A stretch of 64,000 bases of DNA from Pontibacter aydingkolensis (GTDB lineage Bacteria > Bacteroidota > Bacteroidia > Cytophagales > Hymenobacteraceae). Location of the stretch: the NCBI RefSeq assembly GCF_019443125.1, contig NZ_JAHYXK010000014.1, positions 47,588-111,587 of the forward strand. The letters are read 5' to 3'. How positions within the stretch are numbered: position 1 is the first letter of the stretch; every line of letters starts with the position of its first letter. The position numbers were made by a program, and so were the translations under genes. This document shows positions 9,438-17,888 of this stretch, piece by piece. Under the pieces are notes generated by a model. The model made no database searches and was not told the DNA's origin. It saw only the letters and a list, made by a program, of their open reading frames with translations.

Positions 9438-10988
9438 CTAGTATCCTGCTTTAATTATCTTTTCCAGAACTGCGTTCCGCAAAGTCTCTGCAGCTTCTAT
9501 CTCTTCCTGCTGCCAGGGCATCGCTGTATTTTTCACTATTTCTTTGTAAGTCGCAAACGAGTTTCTCGGATGATAAGTCTTACCGTCAGACTCCATTTGA
9601 ATGGCGTTGTCCGGATTTCCTCCCCAGTTTACGGTTTGTAAAGCTTCTTGTCTGAAACCAAGTATAAATTCTTCCTGATTGGCATTTACAGGCATCGAGA
9701 CCAGGCCACTGGCTGTCTCTTTGTAAGCCTTGCTGTTCGGGTAAACAAGCGGTAGCATGTCCGTGGCAAATACTCCGCTGCCTTTATTTCGGCGGAGCCA
9801 CGAAACAAGTTCCTTTATCTCCTGTTTGGCTGGCGTGCTTCCACTCGTCCAGATACTACCCTCATATACTACTGCGGCTCCGTTTAGAGAGAGCAGATCC
9901 TGTATACTTGTGGCTCCTTTCAGTAGTCCTTCAGCAAAGTGAGCGGTAGCATATAATTGCTCTACCAGTTTAACATGAATGCTGCGCAGCTGCACCCTAA
10001 CCGACATATACTCTTCTTTCTGCTTAGATTCCAGTTGTGCAGAGAGTATACCACCCAGTAGCTCCATGGCAGAGCGCATTTCGTAACCAGGATATTTAGG
10101 AGTCTTATGATGGCAAGAAATCAGGCCCCAAAGCTTATTGTCTATAATGATAGGCAGCGACATGGACGCCATGACTTTCAGGTTAGCCAGGTATTCCAGA
10201 TGCACTTTGGCCACGCTGCGCAGGTTGCTATCAGCCAGATCAGTGAAGCGTTGTGTAATTGGATTAATAACCGGTATTAATCGAACCGGGGTATAGTCGC
10301 GGGTGGGAATGAGGCGGTAAGGATTCCTAAGGTATAAGTCGCGTGCCTGTCTGGGCACATCAGAAGCAGGAAAGCGCAGGCCCATGTAATCGTCCATATC
10401 ATCTTCCTTTGCCTGCCCCACTACCATCCCGTTCCACTTAGGGTCGAATTGGTATACCAGCACCCTGTCAAAGCCTGTGAATAACTTTAATTCTTCAGCA
10501 GTTCGCTGGGCAATTTCCTGGCATGTACCAGCCTGTTTCAGAAGTGAAGTAATGTATTTTATGTGCTGGTACAGGCGCACAAAAGTCTCCTGCGGAGAAG
10601 AGTTGTTTTCTTCCAGTTCTATTAGCAGATATTCATCCTGAGGCAGTATAAGCGCCGTGAAGGAAGTTTCTTTCTCCTGGAATATAGAATTGAGTGTAAA
10701 TGGAATTTTGTCGACAATTGACCGGGCATTTATCTTACCAACTATATCTTCGTATTGATTGGCCGGAATTAATTCTGAGAGCGGCTTTGAAAGCAGTTCA
10801 TCGGCAGTAAGAGGTAAAAAAGAATTGATATTTTCGCTGGCCTGGACGATCTGCATCTGTTTATCCAGCACAAGCAGCGCCCCATGTGGCTGTATCAGGT
10901 TGACTAAATGCAGTGGTATAGTTCCGCAAATTTCTGAATCATAATCTTTATCTATTGTTAAGTTTACCGGTGCTGCTTTGCTATTCAT
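9438..10988 (-). CDS. Bacteriophytochrome photosensory module (PAS-GAF-PHY) without kinase
   Basis: A 516-residue phytochrome core. The N-terminal PAS domain has ICGTIPLHLVNLIQPHGALL-type sequence. Cys21 aligns with the biliverdin-binding Cys of bacteriophytochromes (C-x8 to 12-IQPHG). The GAF domain has the PASDVPRQARDLY motif (PASDIP box with the conserved Asp) and ISCHHKTP, which holds the chromophore-contacting His. The PHY domain is present with the tongue PRxSF motif as HPRNSFATY. The protein stops right after the signalling helix (AAETLRNAVLEKIIK), where a kinase normally begins. I therefore read it as a red/far-red sensor that acts through a partner, most likely the kinase encoded 66 bp downstream. 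No heme oxygenase gene for biliverdin is in the window. Confidence 0.93.
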   Translation of the reverse strand: MNSKAAPVNLTIDKDYDSEICGTIPLHLVNLIQPHGALLVLDKQMQIVQASENINSFLPLTADELLSKPLSELIPANQYEDIVGKINARSIVDKIPFTLNSIFQEKETSFTALILPQDEYLLIELEENNSSPQETFVRLYQHIKYITSLLKQAGTCQEIAQRTAEELKLFTGFDRVLVYQFDPKWNGMVVGQAKEDDMDDYMGLRFPASDVPRQARDLYLRNPYRLIPTRDYTPVRLIPVINPITQRFTDLADSNLRSVAKVHLEYLANLKVMASMSLPIIIDNKLWGLISCHHKTPKYPGYEMRSAMELLGGILSAQLESKQKEEYMSVRVQLRSIHVKLVEQLYATAHFAEGLLKGATSIQDLLSLNGAAVVYEGSIWTSGSTPAKQEIKELVSWLRRNKGSGVFATDMLPLVYPNSKAYKETASGLVSMPVNANQEEFILGFRQEALQTVNWGGNPDNAIQMESDGKTYHPRNSFATYKEIVKNTAMPWQQEEIEAAETLRNAVLEKIIKAGY

Positions 10989-11502
10989 AGATTATTTTGA
11001 GTTGTACTCGATCAGAAGCACTTATAACCGAAATTGGAATGGAGTGTTTATTCCGCCCGCTTTGTGTCTGTAAAAACCTGCTAAATAAGGCTGTTAGTTA
11101 CGTATTATACTCCTGTCAAATTGTTTATACTGTAGGATATTACGCAACAATCGCACACTTGAGACAAGTTATGAAATTCTACTTATAATTTATATGTTTT
11201 TATAAACCCCTGCTGTATATTAAAACATAAACGATTTTGCAGGAGTGTAAGTACTTATTCACTGTTATTACTTTTCCGTAACCATTGGCTTAGTGTTGGC
11301 GCTTAACTTTTCTACAAATAAGAAACTAAACAAGCCGCTTTATTATTATTCTTTTCTATGCATCCGCTTAACCAGGTTTTTGCCTATTCATGCAAAGCCT
11401 GAAAAAATATTTGAAAAAAAATTAAAAAAATATTTTTCTTCATGTTGTCTTCATCTTGACATTATAGTTTTGATGCATAAACTAATTAAACCGAAAACGA
11501 AA
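10989..11502. promoter_or_regulatory. Divergent upstream region with A-tract leader
   Basis: This gene-free stretch separates the leftward phytochrome operon from the rightward Ala-rich secreted protein. From about 11402 to 11445 it holds phased A and T runs (AAAAAATATTTGAAAAAAAA followed by more A/T). Such runs bend DNA and may act as an upstream promoter element for the 11503 gene. A frame without stops continues upstream of 11503 but codes for nothing recognisable. Confidence 0.5.
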
Positions 11503-12591
11503 ATGAAAAAGATAACATTTCTGGCTGCGGTCCTGCTAAGCACGACAACAGTATTTGCTCAGTCAAACAAAGCTTCTGTAAAGGCTAACACTAACACAAC
11601 TGCACAGGTATCTGCAAACGAGAACGGCAAGCAGGTAAGCGCTTCCAACTCATCTTCCACCACAACTACGTCGGATGTTGAAGCCACACCGGCTAAAGGC
11701 AAAGCAAACGGACAAGCAGCCCTGAACGCAAAAGCATCTGCTAAGGCAAAAAGAGCTAAAGATAAGCCAACCGAAACAGAGCCTGTTCAGGAAGAGCCAA
11801 AAACTGAAAAAGGAAGAACACCAGAGAAAGGTGAGGAAAAAGCTCCGAAAGAAAACCATGGACAGGTTGTTTCTGAAACTGCACAAGGCTTAAAAACAAC
11901 AGTTACAGCAGAAGGTGAAAATGCAGGAGGACGCGGCCAGGCGATTGCCGAAGTAGCAAAAAGCAATGCAACGGCAGCAGCCACCAAAGGCAGGCAAAAC
12001 GCAGAAGGAGGCCTGCAGGTAGCCGCTGAGGTTTCACAGCAATCTGAGGCAGCCCTAAAAGTTCAGGGCAATAAGGCTGAGAACACAGGAAGAGCCAATG
12101 TAAAGGCGGCACAAAGCACACAGGCATCTGTGGAGGCTGACGCTGCAGAGACAGCAAACAAGGCGGGCCATGTAGCCGTAGAAGCCAGCCAAAAAGGTAA
12201 AGCAACTGCCGGCACACAGTCTGAAAACGCACAAGGCCACGGCAAAGCTGTAGCTGAAACAGCTCAGGATACTAAGGCTACCGGCCAGGAAAAAGGCCAG
12301 CAAGTAAAAGAAGTTGCAACGGCAAAAGCGAAAGAAAAACCGGCTCAGGTAAAAGCCCAGGGCGCTGCAGCTGGAAATGCTAAAGTAAGAGGTGGTGCAA
12401 GCCGTGCTGCCGGTGTTTCGAGAGCCGCAGGTGCAGGCAGAGCAGGTGCCGGTGCAGGAGTTAACACAACTGTAGGCGGCGCTGTAAACAACACGACCAA
12501 AGTGGTTACGCCAGGCAAATCTAACCGCCCTGTGCAGGTTGGAGGCGCTGTGAATGTGGGCGTAGGCTCTAAAATAAAAGTAGGAAACTAG
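11503..12591 (+). CDS. Secreted Ala/Lys-rich repeat protein
   Basis: A 362-residue exported protein. The ATG at 11503 gives a clean signal peptide (MKKITFLAAVLLSTT, cleavage after VFA). An upstream in-frame ATG at 11293 would bury it, so I reject that start. After a low-complexity Ser/Thr/Lys/Glu segment there are about six degenerate repeats of about 25 residues. They follow a pattern like ENAxGxGxAVAExAQxxKA. They are Ala-rich, amphipathic and near-charge-balanced, recalling LEA-like or apolipoprotein-like helices. The last 60 residues are Gly/Val-rich (GGAVNNTTKVV, GGAVNVGVGSKIKVG). Function is unknown. A 17-bp hairpin follows at once, then a beta-barrel gene, suggesting an envelope-linked unit. 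The repeats make frequent coding in other frames, which I discount. Confidence 0.75.
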   Translation: MKKITFLAAVLLSTTTVFAQSNKASVKANTNTTAQVSANENGKQVSASNSSSTTTTSDVEATPAKGKANGQAALNAKASAKAKRAKDKPTETEPVQEEPKTEKGRTPEKGEEKAPKENHGQVVSETAQGLKTTVTAEGENAGGRGQAIAEVAKSNATAAATKGRQNAEGGLQVAAEVSQQSEAALKVQGNKAENTGRANVKAAQSTQASVEADAAETANKAGHVAVEASQKGKATAGTQSENAQGHGKAVAETAQDTKATGQEKGQQVKEVATAKAKEKPAQVKAQGAAAGNAKVRGGASRAAGVSRAAGAGRAGAGAGVNTTVGGAVNNTTKVVTPGKSNRPVQVGGAVNVGVGSKIKVGN

Positions 12592-12610
12592 TACCTTTGA
12601 GGTATCCATC

Positions 12611-12649
12611 AGCCCTATGGCCCCTGCAAAGAGCAGGGGCCATAGGGCT
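12611..12649. terminator. 17-bp perfect hairpin between two envelope genes
   Basis: Two 17-nt arms (12611-12627 and 12633-12649, beginning AGCCCTATGG) pair perfectly around AAAGA. No T-run follows and the next gene starts 6 nt later. It may be a partial terminator or an RNA-stability hairpin that tunes expression of the downstream gene. Confidence 0.65.
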
Positions 12650-12655
12650 ATAAAG

Positions 12656-13597
12656 ATGAATCAGATGAAGACACTTTGGATATGTATCTGGCTGTTTTTG
12701 CTGATGCCTGCTCTTGCATTTGCAGGACAGACGGCAGAACCGGCAGCTGAAACAGATACTGTTAAAACCGGTTGGTGGGTAGTTGGTATGGAGGCATCTA
12801 ATAACTCATCTTTCTTTGGCAGGAATACTGCTAAACGTTACCCTTATGCTGCTCCTAACCTAACGTACATTCATCATACCGGCATATGGGCATCAGCTTC
12901 TGCCTACCAGCTCTTCGGTACCGAAGACTTTATAGACCAGGCAGATCTGTCGGTTGGGTATAGCTTTAAAGTGCGCAAGCGCCTGGAAGTTGACCTGAGC
13001 TATACGCATTTTATCTTTGGCAAGAACACACCTTTGGTTAACGCCAGCACAACTGATGCCCTCTCTGCCAGAACAGCCTACGATTGGAAATACCTGTACA
13101 CTGCTCTTACAAACAGTTACATTATCGGCAGCGGAAATGATGTGTTCACAGTGCTTGAGAATTCGAGATATGTGCCCCTGAACCCGCTTTGGCAAGGAAA
13201 CCTGCCCGTAGGACTGGACCCTAAAATAAGCGTGACAGCAGGTACGCAGCACTTTTCAGAAACACATACTACCACTACTACGCAGAAAAAAAAGGGATCA
13301 GGAGGTGGCTCTACCGGCAGCGGCCCTATTGGCGGCATACTGGACCCACTGAACCCGGGTGGCAGCAAAGGCCCTTCAGATGGCGGCACAACCGAAGAAA
13401 CCACTACTACCACCACAACCACAAACGTGAGCAGGTTCAGGGTACTGAACTATGACCTTAAAATCCCGGTGGTGGTATACTATGGCAATTTTGAGTTTGA
13501 GCCATCGTGGCGCTATTCCATACCAGTAAACAAACTTGAAGGAGATGAGTCTAAGGCTCAATCCTTTTATACTTTAAGCGTGAAGTACACGTTTTAG
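12656..13597 (+). CDS. Putative outer-membrane beta-barrel protein, DUF-like
   Basis: A 313-residue protein from ATG 12656. An alternative ATG is 9 nt later. The upstream ATG at 12617 lies inside the hairpin and is rejected. A hydrophobic signal peptide (TLWICIWLFLLMPALAFA) precedes alternating strand-like segments (ADLSVGYSFKV, LEVDLSYTHFIF) and a C-terminal strand ending in Phe (YTLSVKYTF), as outer-membrane barrels do. A Thr/Gly/Ser-rich linker at about 205-260 (TTTTTQKKKGSGGG, EETTTTTTTTN) is probably an extracellular or periplasmic loop. Family not recognised. It lies between the Ala-rich secreted protein and a two-component pair, all on the same strand. Confidence 0.7.
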   Translation: MNQMKTLWICIWLFLLMPALAFAGQTAEPAAETDTVKTGWWVVGMEASNNSSFFGRNTAKRYPYAAPNLTYIHHTGIWASASAYQLFGTEDFIDQADLSVGYSFKVRKRLEVDLSYTHFIFGKNTPLVNASTTDALSARTAYDWKYLYTALTNSYIIGSGNDVFTVLENSRYVPLNPLWQGNLPVGLDPKISVTAGTQHFSETHTTTTTQKKKGSGGGSTGSGPIGGILDPLNPGGSKGPSDGGTTEETTTTTTTTNVSRFRVLNYDLKIPVVVYYGNFEFEPSWRYSIPVNKLEGDESKAQSFYTLSVKYTF

Positions 13598-13632
13598 CAT
13601 ACTACATAAATCTCACCTTAACACACCCTAAC

Positions 13633-14307
13633 ATGCACGTACTCATTGTAGAAGATGAGGTTAGCCTGGCAAACGAATTAAAACATTTTCTTACCCAGGA
13701 ACACTACATCTGCGACTGGGCCTTTACAGGACGTGAGGCCTCAGAGAAAATTGCTGTAAACCGCTACGACTTTATACTTCTGGACCTGGGCTTGCCTGAT
13801 TACGAGGGCCTGGACCTCCTGCGCGAAACAAGAGAACTAGAGCACGAACCGGCTATAATCATACTTACAGCGCGCGGCGCACTGGAAGACCGCATTGAGG
13901 GCCTTGGACTTGGTGCTGACGATTACCTGCCCAAGCCTTTCTCATTACTGGAGTTACAGGCACGCATGCAGGCCATACTTCGTCGAAAGTTTCAGGTTAA
14001 GTCTACAGTATTGGAGTTTCGTGGTATTGAGCTCGATAATTCTGCCCGCGTCGTAACCTATAAAGGCGAGGAAATTTCGCTCACAAAAAAAGAGTTTGAC
14101 CTGCTGCATTACATGCTGCTGCACCGCAAGCGCATACTTACCAGGCTGCAGCTAACAGAACATATCTGGGGGAATATTTTAGAAGATAACTACGACTCCA
14201 ACTACATAGATGTGCACATCAAAAACCTGCGCAAAAAATTGGCCGGCTACATATCAAGTGACTGGCTGGAAACCGTTCGGGGCGTAGGCTACAGGTTGGT
14301 AGCATAG
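13633..14307 (+). CDS. OmpR/PhoB-family response regulator
   Basis: 224 residues. The receiver domain has an acidic pocket (VEDE), phosphoacceptor Asp51 in FILLDLGLPD, conserved Thr in ILTARG and Lys in YLPKPF. The C-terminal winged helix (about 125-224) has LTKKEFDLLHYML and a final VRGVGYRL, typical of the OmpR class. It binds DNA as a dimer when phosphorylated. The stop codon is separated by one nucleotide from the kinase start, so the two are translationally coupled. Targets are unknown. The upstream barrel and Ala-rich genes are candidates because of position. Confidence 0.95.
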   Translation: MHVLIVEDEVSLANELKHFLTQEHYICDWAFTGREASEKIAVNRYDFILLDLGLPDYEGLDLLRETRELEHEPAIIILTARGALEDRIEGLGLGADDYLPKPFSLLELQARMQAILRRKFQVKSTVLEFRGIELDNSARVVTYKGEEISLTKKEFDLLHYMLLHRKRILTRLQLTEHIWGNILEDNYDSNYIDVHIKNLRKKLAGYISSDWLETVRGVGYRLVA

Positions 14308-14308
14308 T

Positions 14309-15625
14309 ATGAAGCTACAATCAAAACTTACGCTGTTTAGTGCAGCATCTAAAATAGTTATACTTCTGCTCCTGGTAATAGTGCTTCCGCCACTGATAAA
14401 CCGGGTAGCTTTGCACAGTACAGATCAGCGCCTGCTCCAGAAAAAGGAGCAGGTGTTTGATATTATAGAGATACGGGGCATAGACTCGTTTCTGGCTAAC
14501 AGCGAAGACAGTGCTTTTGGCAGTTACAATATCCTGAAAGAAGAGTTTATTTCGATGGAGCCTATAGACCCATCGCTGATAGACAACCGGATTGAGAATA
14601 CACTGCGAAAGGTAGAAGGCGAAGTAATGGAGTATCGTGTGCTTAGCCTGGGCTTTGAGCTGCACGGCCAGACTTACCAGTTGGAGATAGGTCGCAGCCT
14701 GGACACCATCCGCGAAACCAGCGATACACTGCAGCGCTATGCTTTATACTTTCTGGTGGGTGTGGTACTGTTTACTGTCTTTATAGACCTTGTTTTTTTA
14801 AAGGTATTGCTACGCCCTATGCGTTTGATTCTTCGAAAGCTGCAACGCATCGGCCATCCCGAAACCTTTAAGCCTACTCCCCTGCCTACCTCCACCAGCG
14901 ACTTTTTGTACCTGAACGATACTATCAATGGCATGATGCTGCAGGTGCAGGACGCTTTCCGCAAAGAGAAAGAGTTTATTGGCAATGTGTCGCATGAGCT
15001 GCTTACGCCTGTATCTATACTTCAGAACAGGCTGGAGAACCTGTTGGCTAGCCCAGACCTCCCGGATGATGTGCTGTTAAAACTTGTTGAAAGCCAGAAA
15101 ACGCTGCACCGCCTCAAAAGTATAATCCAGGCGCTACTGCTTATATCACGGATAGAGAACGAGCAGTATCTTAAAAATGAAACAGTAGATTTGAAGACAC
15201 TTGTGCAGGATGTAGTAGACGAAATAAGCGACAGAGCCGAGATGAAAGAGGTAATGATAAGCACTACGCTGGCAGAAAACCTGGTGCTGCAAAATGCGAA
15301 TTACTCGTTGCTGTTCACGATGCTGTTTAACGTGGTAAATAATGCCATTAAGTATAACAAGCAAGGCGGAAGTATACGTATAAACGGCAGTATGAACGGC
15401 AAAAAGTATGAGTTAACAGTTGCCGATACTGGCACGGGTATAGCCGAGGATCAATTGCCTAAAATATTCCGGCGGTTTAAAAGAACGCACGCAGCAGATG
15501 GCGAAAGTTATGGCCTGGGGCTGGCAATTGTAAATACAGTCGCAAAGTTCCATAAGATAAAACTGGATGTCGCCTCGGTGCCCGGCGAAGGGACTACGTT
15601 CAGCTTTCTGTTTCTTAAAGACTGA
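14309..15625 (+). CDS. Membrane sensor histidine kinase
   Basis: A 438-residue classical kinase. One transmembrane helix lies at about 14-32 and a second at about 145-166, flanking a periplasmic sensor of about 110 residues with no recognised fold. A short HAMP-like linker leads to the dimerisation domain with His229 in NVSHELLTP. The ATPase domain has NVVNNAIKY, DTGTGI and YGLGLAIV. It forms a pair with the regulator just upstream. The signal is unknown. Confidence 0.94.
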   Translation: MKLQSKLTLFSAASKIVILLLLVIVLPPLINRVALHSTDQRLLQKKEQVFDIIEIRGIDSFLANSEDSAFGSYNILKEEFISMEPIDPSLIDNRIENTLRKVEGEVMEYRVLSLGFELHGQTYQLEIGRSLDTIRETSDTLQRYALYFLVGVVLFTVFIDLVFLKVLLRPMRLILRKLQRIGHPETFKPTPLPTSTSDFLYLNDTINGMMLQVQDAFRKEKEFIGNVSHELLTPVSILQNRLENLLASPDLPDDVLLKLVESQKTLHRLKSIIQALLLISRIENEQYLKNETVDLKTLVQDVVDEISDRAEMKEVMISTTLAENLVLQNANYSLLFTMLFNVVNNAIKYNKQGGSIRINGSMNGKKYELTVADTGTGIAEDQLPKIFRRFKRTHAADGESYGLGLAIVNTVAKFHKIKLDVASVPGEGTTFSFLFLKD

Positions 15626-15639
15626 GGCTGGTGCAAAAC

Positions 15640-15679
15640 TATAGCAAACGGAGAACAGGGAGTTGCTCCGTTTGCTATA
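15640..15679 (+). terminator. Intrinsic terminator of the two-component operon
   Basis: TATAGCAAACGGAG pairs with CTCCGTTTGCTATA, a 14-bp perfect stem with a 12-nt loop, 15 bp after the kinase stop codon. Confidence 0.8.
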
Positions 15680-15987
15680 ATTACAGGTGCTAATGTGAGA
15701 TGTAAGCAATAGCCAAAGAGAGTTAAAAAGTATGTTAAGTTAAAAGAAGGATTATCACGCAGGGTAACGCTGCAAAACAAGTAGAATCCGAAGCACAAGT
15801 ATACCTGCTTTATTTTAACCAAATATTCTGTGTTTAAACTTTACATTCAAAAGCTCAAAAGGTAACATCAACTACAACAATCTTTAGTGAGAAATACGCA
15901 TTTCGGTTTATACTTGCCGGCATATGCTGTCCTGTAATCAGTACACTGTCTAAATCTGGCTTAAAACCGGCACCTTAAAAAAACAAG
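15680..15987. other. Intergenic region, nothing recognised
   Basis: About 300 bp of AT-rich DNA between convergent genes. I see no coding frame with a recognisable product and no structured element other than the two flanking terminators. Confidence 0.5.
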
Positions 15988-16012
15988 ATGCCGCCCCTAT
16001 TCGGGGCGGCAT
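15988..16012 (-). terminator. Terminator of the subtilisin-like protease gene
   Basis: ATGCCGCCCC and GGGGCGGCAT form a 10-bp GC-rich stem with loop TATTC. On the minus strand it is followed by CTTG and a run of seven T, a classic intrinsic terminator. Confidence 0.9.
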
Positions 16013-16053
16013 TTCTTTATTATGCCTCTTAAGCGGCAAGGTGATTCTTCTAA

Positions 16054-17457
16054 TTAAAATCCGCTTACATTTAAACGGCCACCTGTAACGCACTTACCTG
16101 CCAAAGAGCTTGTAGGCAACGCGCTGCTCATGATAGCACTCTTAATGGTAGCAGCAGACGCACCCGGATGGGAAGCAGCATATAGTGCAACGCCTCCTGT
16201 TACATGTGGAGTAGCCATGGAAGTACCATTATAAGATGATAAAGTGTTGTAAGCTGTAGTAGACCATATTCCTGAGCCAGGAGCCCCTATATCCACAGTA
16301 GTAGCACCATAGTTGGAGAAAGACGATCTGGCACCGGAAGAGGTGATCGCAGCCACAGCAATGATGTTATCTAAAGTGTAGTTAGATGGATAACTTGCAA
16401 CCACATCATTGTCATCGCCTACGCCGTCGCTGCCACCATTGCCAGCTGCAGCTACAAACAGAATGTCTTTTGCCTGCGCACGCTGTATAGCATCGTATAG
16501 CGCCTGAGAATAGCCACCGCCACCCCACGAGTTGTTGCTGGCTACAATGTTCATACCATGGCGGTTTTTCAGATCAGTCAGGTAATCAACTGCCTTGATA
16601 GCGTTAGCAGTTGTACCACCTCTGCGGCCCAAGAACTTGCAGGAGATCATGGTCACCTTCCAGTTAACTCCTACTACACCTTTACCATTGTTCTCTGCAC
16701 CTATTGTTCCTGCTACGTGGGTGCCGTGGTCGTCGAGGCTGCCTCTTGAGCCACCGTCATAAACCTGGTTATCATTGCCGTCGAAGTCCCAGCCGTTCAC
16801 GTCATCAACATAGCCGTTGCCATCATTATCTACACCATCAACCGGGTCGTAAGGGTTGGTCCAGATATTACCGGCAAGGTCAGCATGATCAACCTGAATA
16901 CCTTCATCTATGACACCTACTACAACAGAAGCGGAGCCGGTATTGCCAGCTGCCCATGCCTCGCCAGCCTGGCTACCGTATTGGTTGGCCGGAGATGAGG
17001 CATCGCCATACATACCCCAAAGCGAACCATTTGTATAATACGGATCAGAAGAAGCACTGTGCGTATAGATATAGTTTGGCTCAGCGTACTCTATTTCTGC
17101 TGCACCTTTCATTTTACCAATAGCTTCAAGCGCAGCCATTGGTGTATGTACTAATGTTAGACCTTCTTTATCTCCAAAGCGCTCCATGGTCTTAGTTAAA
17201 ATGTGCTCTTTAACACTACCATTAATGCGTGAAAGGGCTGCCGCTCTCGCATCTGCAGATACGCCGGCTTTAAACTTAACAAGTACTTCGTTAGCCACAA
17301 ACTGCTGGCCCTTAGAGCCCATAGCCTGCGCTTCCTCCGACATCGCGAATGCTTCGTCTTCTAAAAGAGTTTCTTTTTCGCAGCTGGTCAAAAACGCAGC
17401 TGACATTACGGCCAACGCTAAAGCAGACTTCCCCGCTCTGAAATAGTTTTTTTTCAT
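16054..17457 (-). CDS. Subtilisin-family (S8) serine protease, lipoprotein
   Basis: 467 residues. A signal peptide with lipobox LTSC (Cys26) predicts lipid anchoring. A fervidolysin-type propeptide follows (FVANEVLVKFKAG at about 53-65, IEYAEPNYIY). The catalytic domain has Asp184 (VGVIDEGIQVDH), His244 (DDHGTHVAG), oxyanion Asn309 (NNSWGG) and Ser413 (GTSMATPHVTGG). The triad is complete. A likely Ca-binding insertion, DGVDNDGNGYVDD, lies at 207-219. There is no type IX sorting domain, consistent with the lipoprotein route. It probably degrades extracellular or periplasmic protein. It is a single-gene unit with its own terminator. Confidence 0.95.
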   Translation of the reverse strand: MKKNYFRAGKSALALAVMSAAFLTSCEKETLLEDEAFAMSEEAQAMGSKGQQFVANEVLVKFKAGVSADARAAALSRINGSVKEHILTKTMERFGDKEGLTLVHTPMAALEAIGKMKGAAEIEYAEPNYIYTHSASSDPYYTNGSLWGMYGDASSPANQYGSQAGEAWAAGNTGSASVVVGVIDEGIQVDHADLAGNIWTNPYDPVDGVDNDGNGYVDDVNGWDFDGNDNQVYDGGSRGSLDDHGTHVAGTIGAENNGKGVVGVNWKVTMISCKFLGRRGGTTANAIKAVDYLTDLKNRHGMNIVASNNSWGGGGYSQALYDAIQRAQAKDILFVAAAGNGGSDGVGDDNDVVASYPSNYTLDNIIAVAAITSSGARSSFSNYGATTVDIGAPGSGIWSTTAYNTLSSYNGTSMATPHVTGGVALYAASHPGASAATIKSAIMSSALPTSSLAGKCVTGGRLNVSGF

Positions 17458-17888
17458 GTACTTTAAATTTTAGGTGAAATATAAGTTAGAAACTAAAGTG
17501 ACGAATATTATTTACTTATATCAAGGAAGGTTTACCCTATAAAGTAACATTATATAATCATGGTATTAAAAGCTCACACCTAGCCATAACACGCTATTTC
17601 ACAATATACATACACAAATTCACCCTTAAACACACATGCCAGGTAACATTAGGCGTACACATATAAAATACAATATATATTCCCCTTCAACTGTACACAT
17701 AGAGTTTAAATAAAAGCTACAGATCATAACTGATTATAGGGTTTTACTTAACATGAGGCACATGCTGTAACGCACAAACAATTTATACTTTTGGCAATAG
17801 TATTAAGTACTGCTCTTTCCCTTCATTTAGTTTTTCCCGTAAATGTGTGGTAACTTAGAAAGCCATTGCAACATTAACCTCCAGACTC
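17458..17888. promoter_or_regulatory. Divergent promoter region of the protease and a sensor kinase
   Basis: AT-rich gene-free stretch between divergently transcribed genes, so promoters for both must lie here. I could not place the elements with confidence. No hairpins or repeats stand out. Confidence 0.45.

Noticed and set aside
12055..12609. 184-codon Cys/Ser/Leu-rich frame on the minus strand
   Set aside because: It is antisense to the repeat protein; its composition mirrors the Ala/Lys-rich codons and nothing in it is protein-like.
16054..17457. Protease inactivated because the usual IDTG/IDSG reads IDEG
   Set aside because: The Asp itself is kept and the position after it varies among S8 enzymes; His and Ser motifs are perfect.
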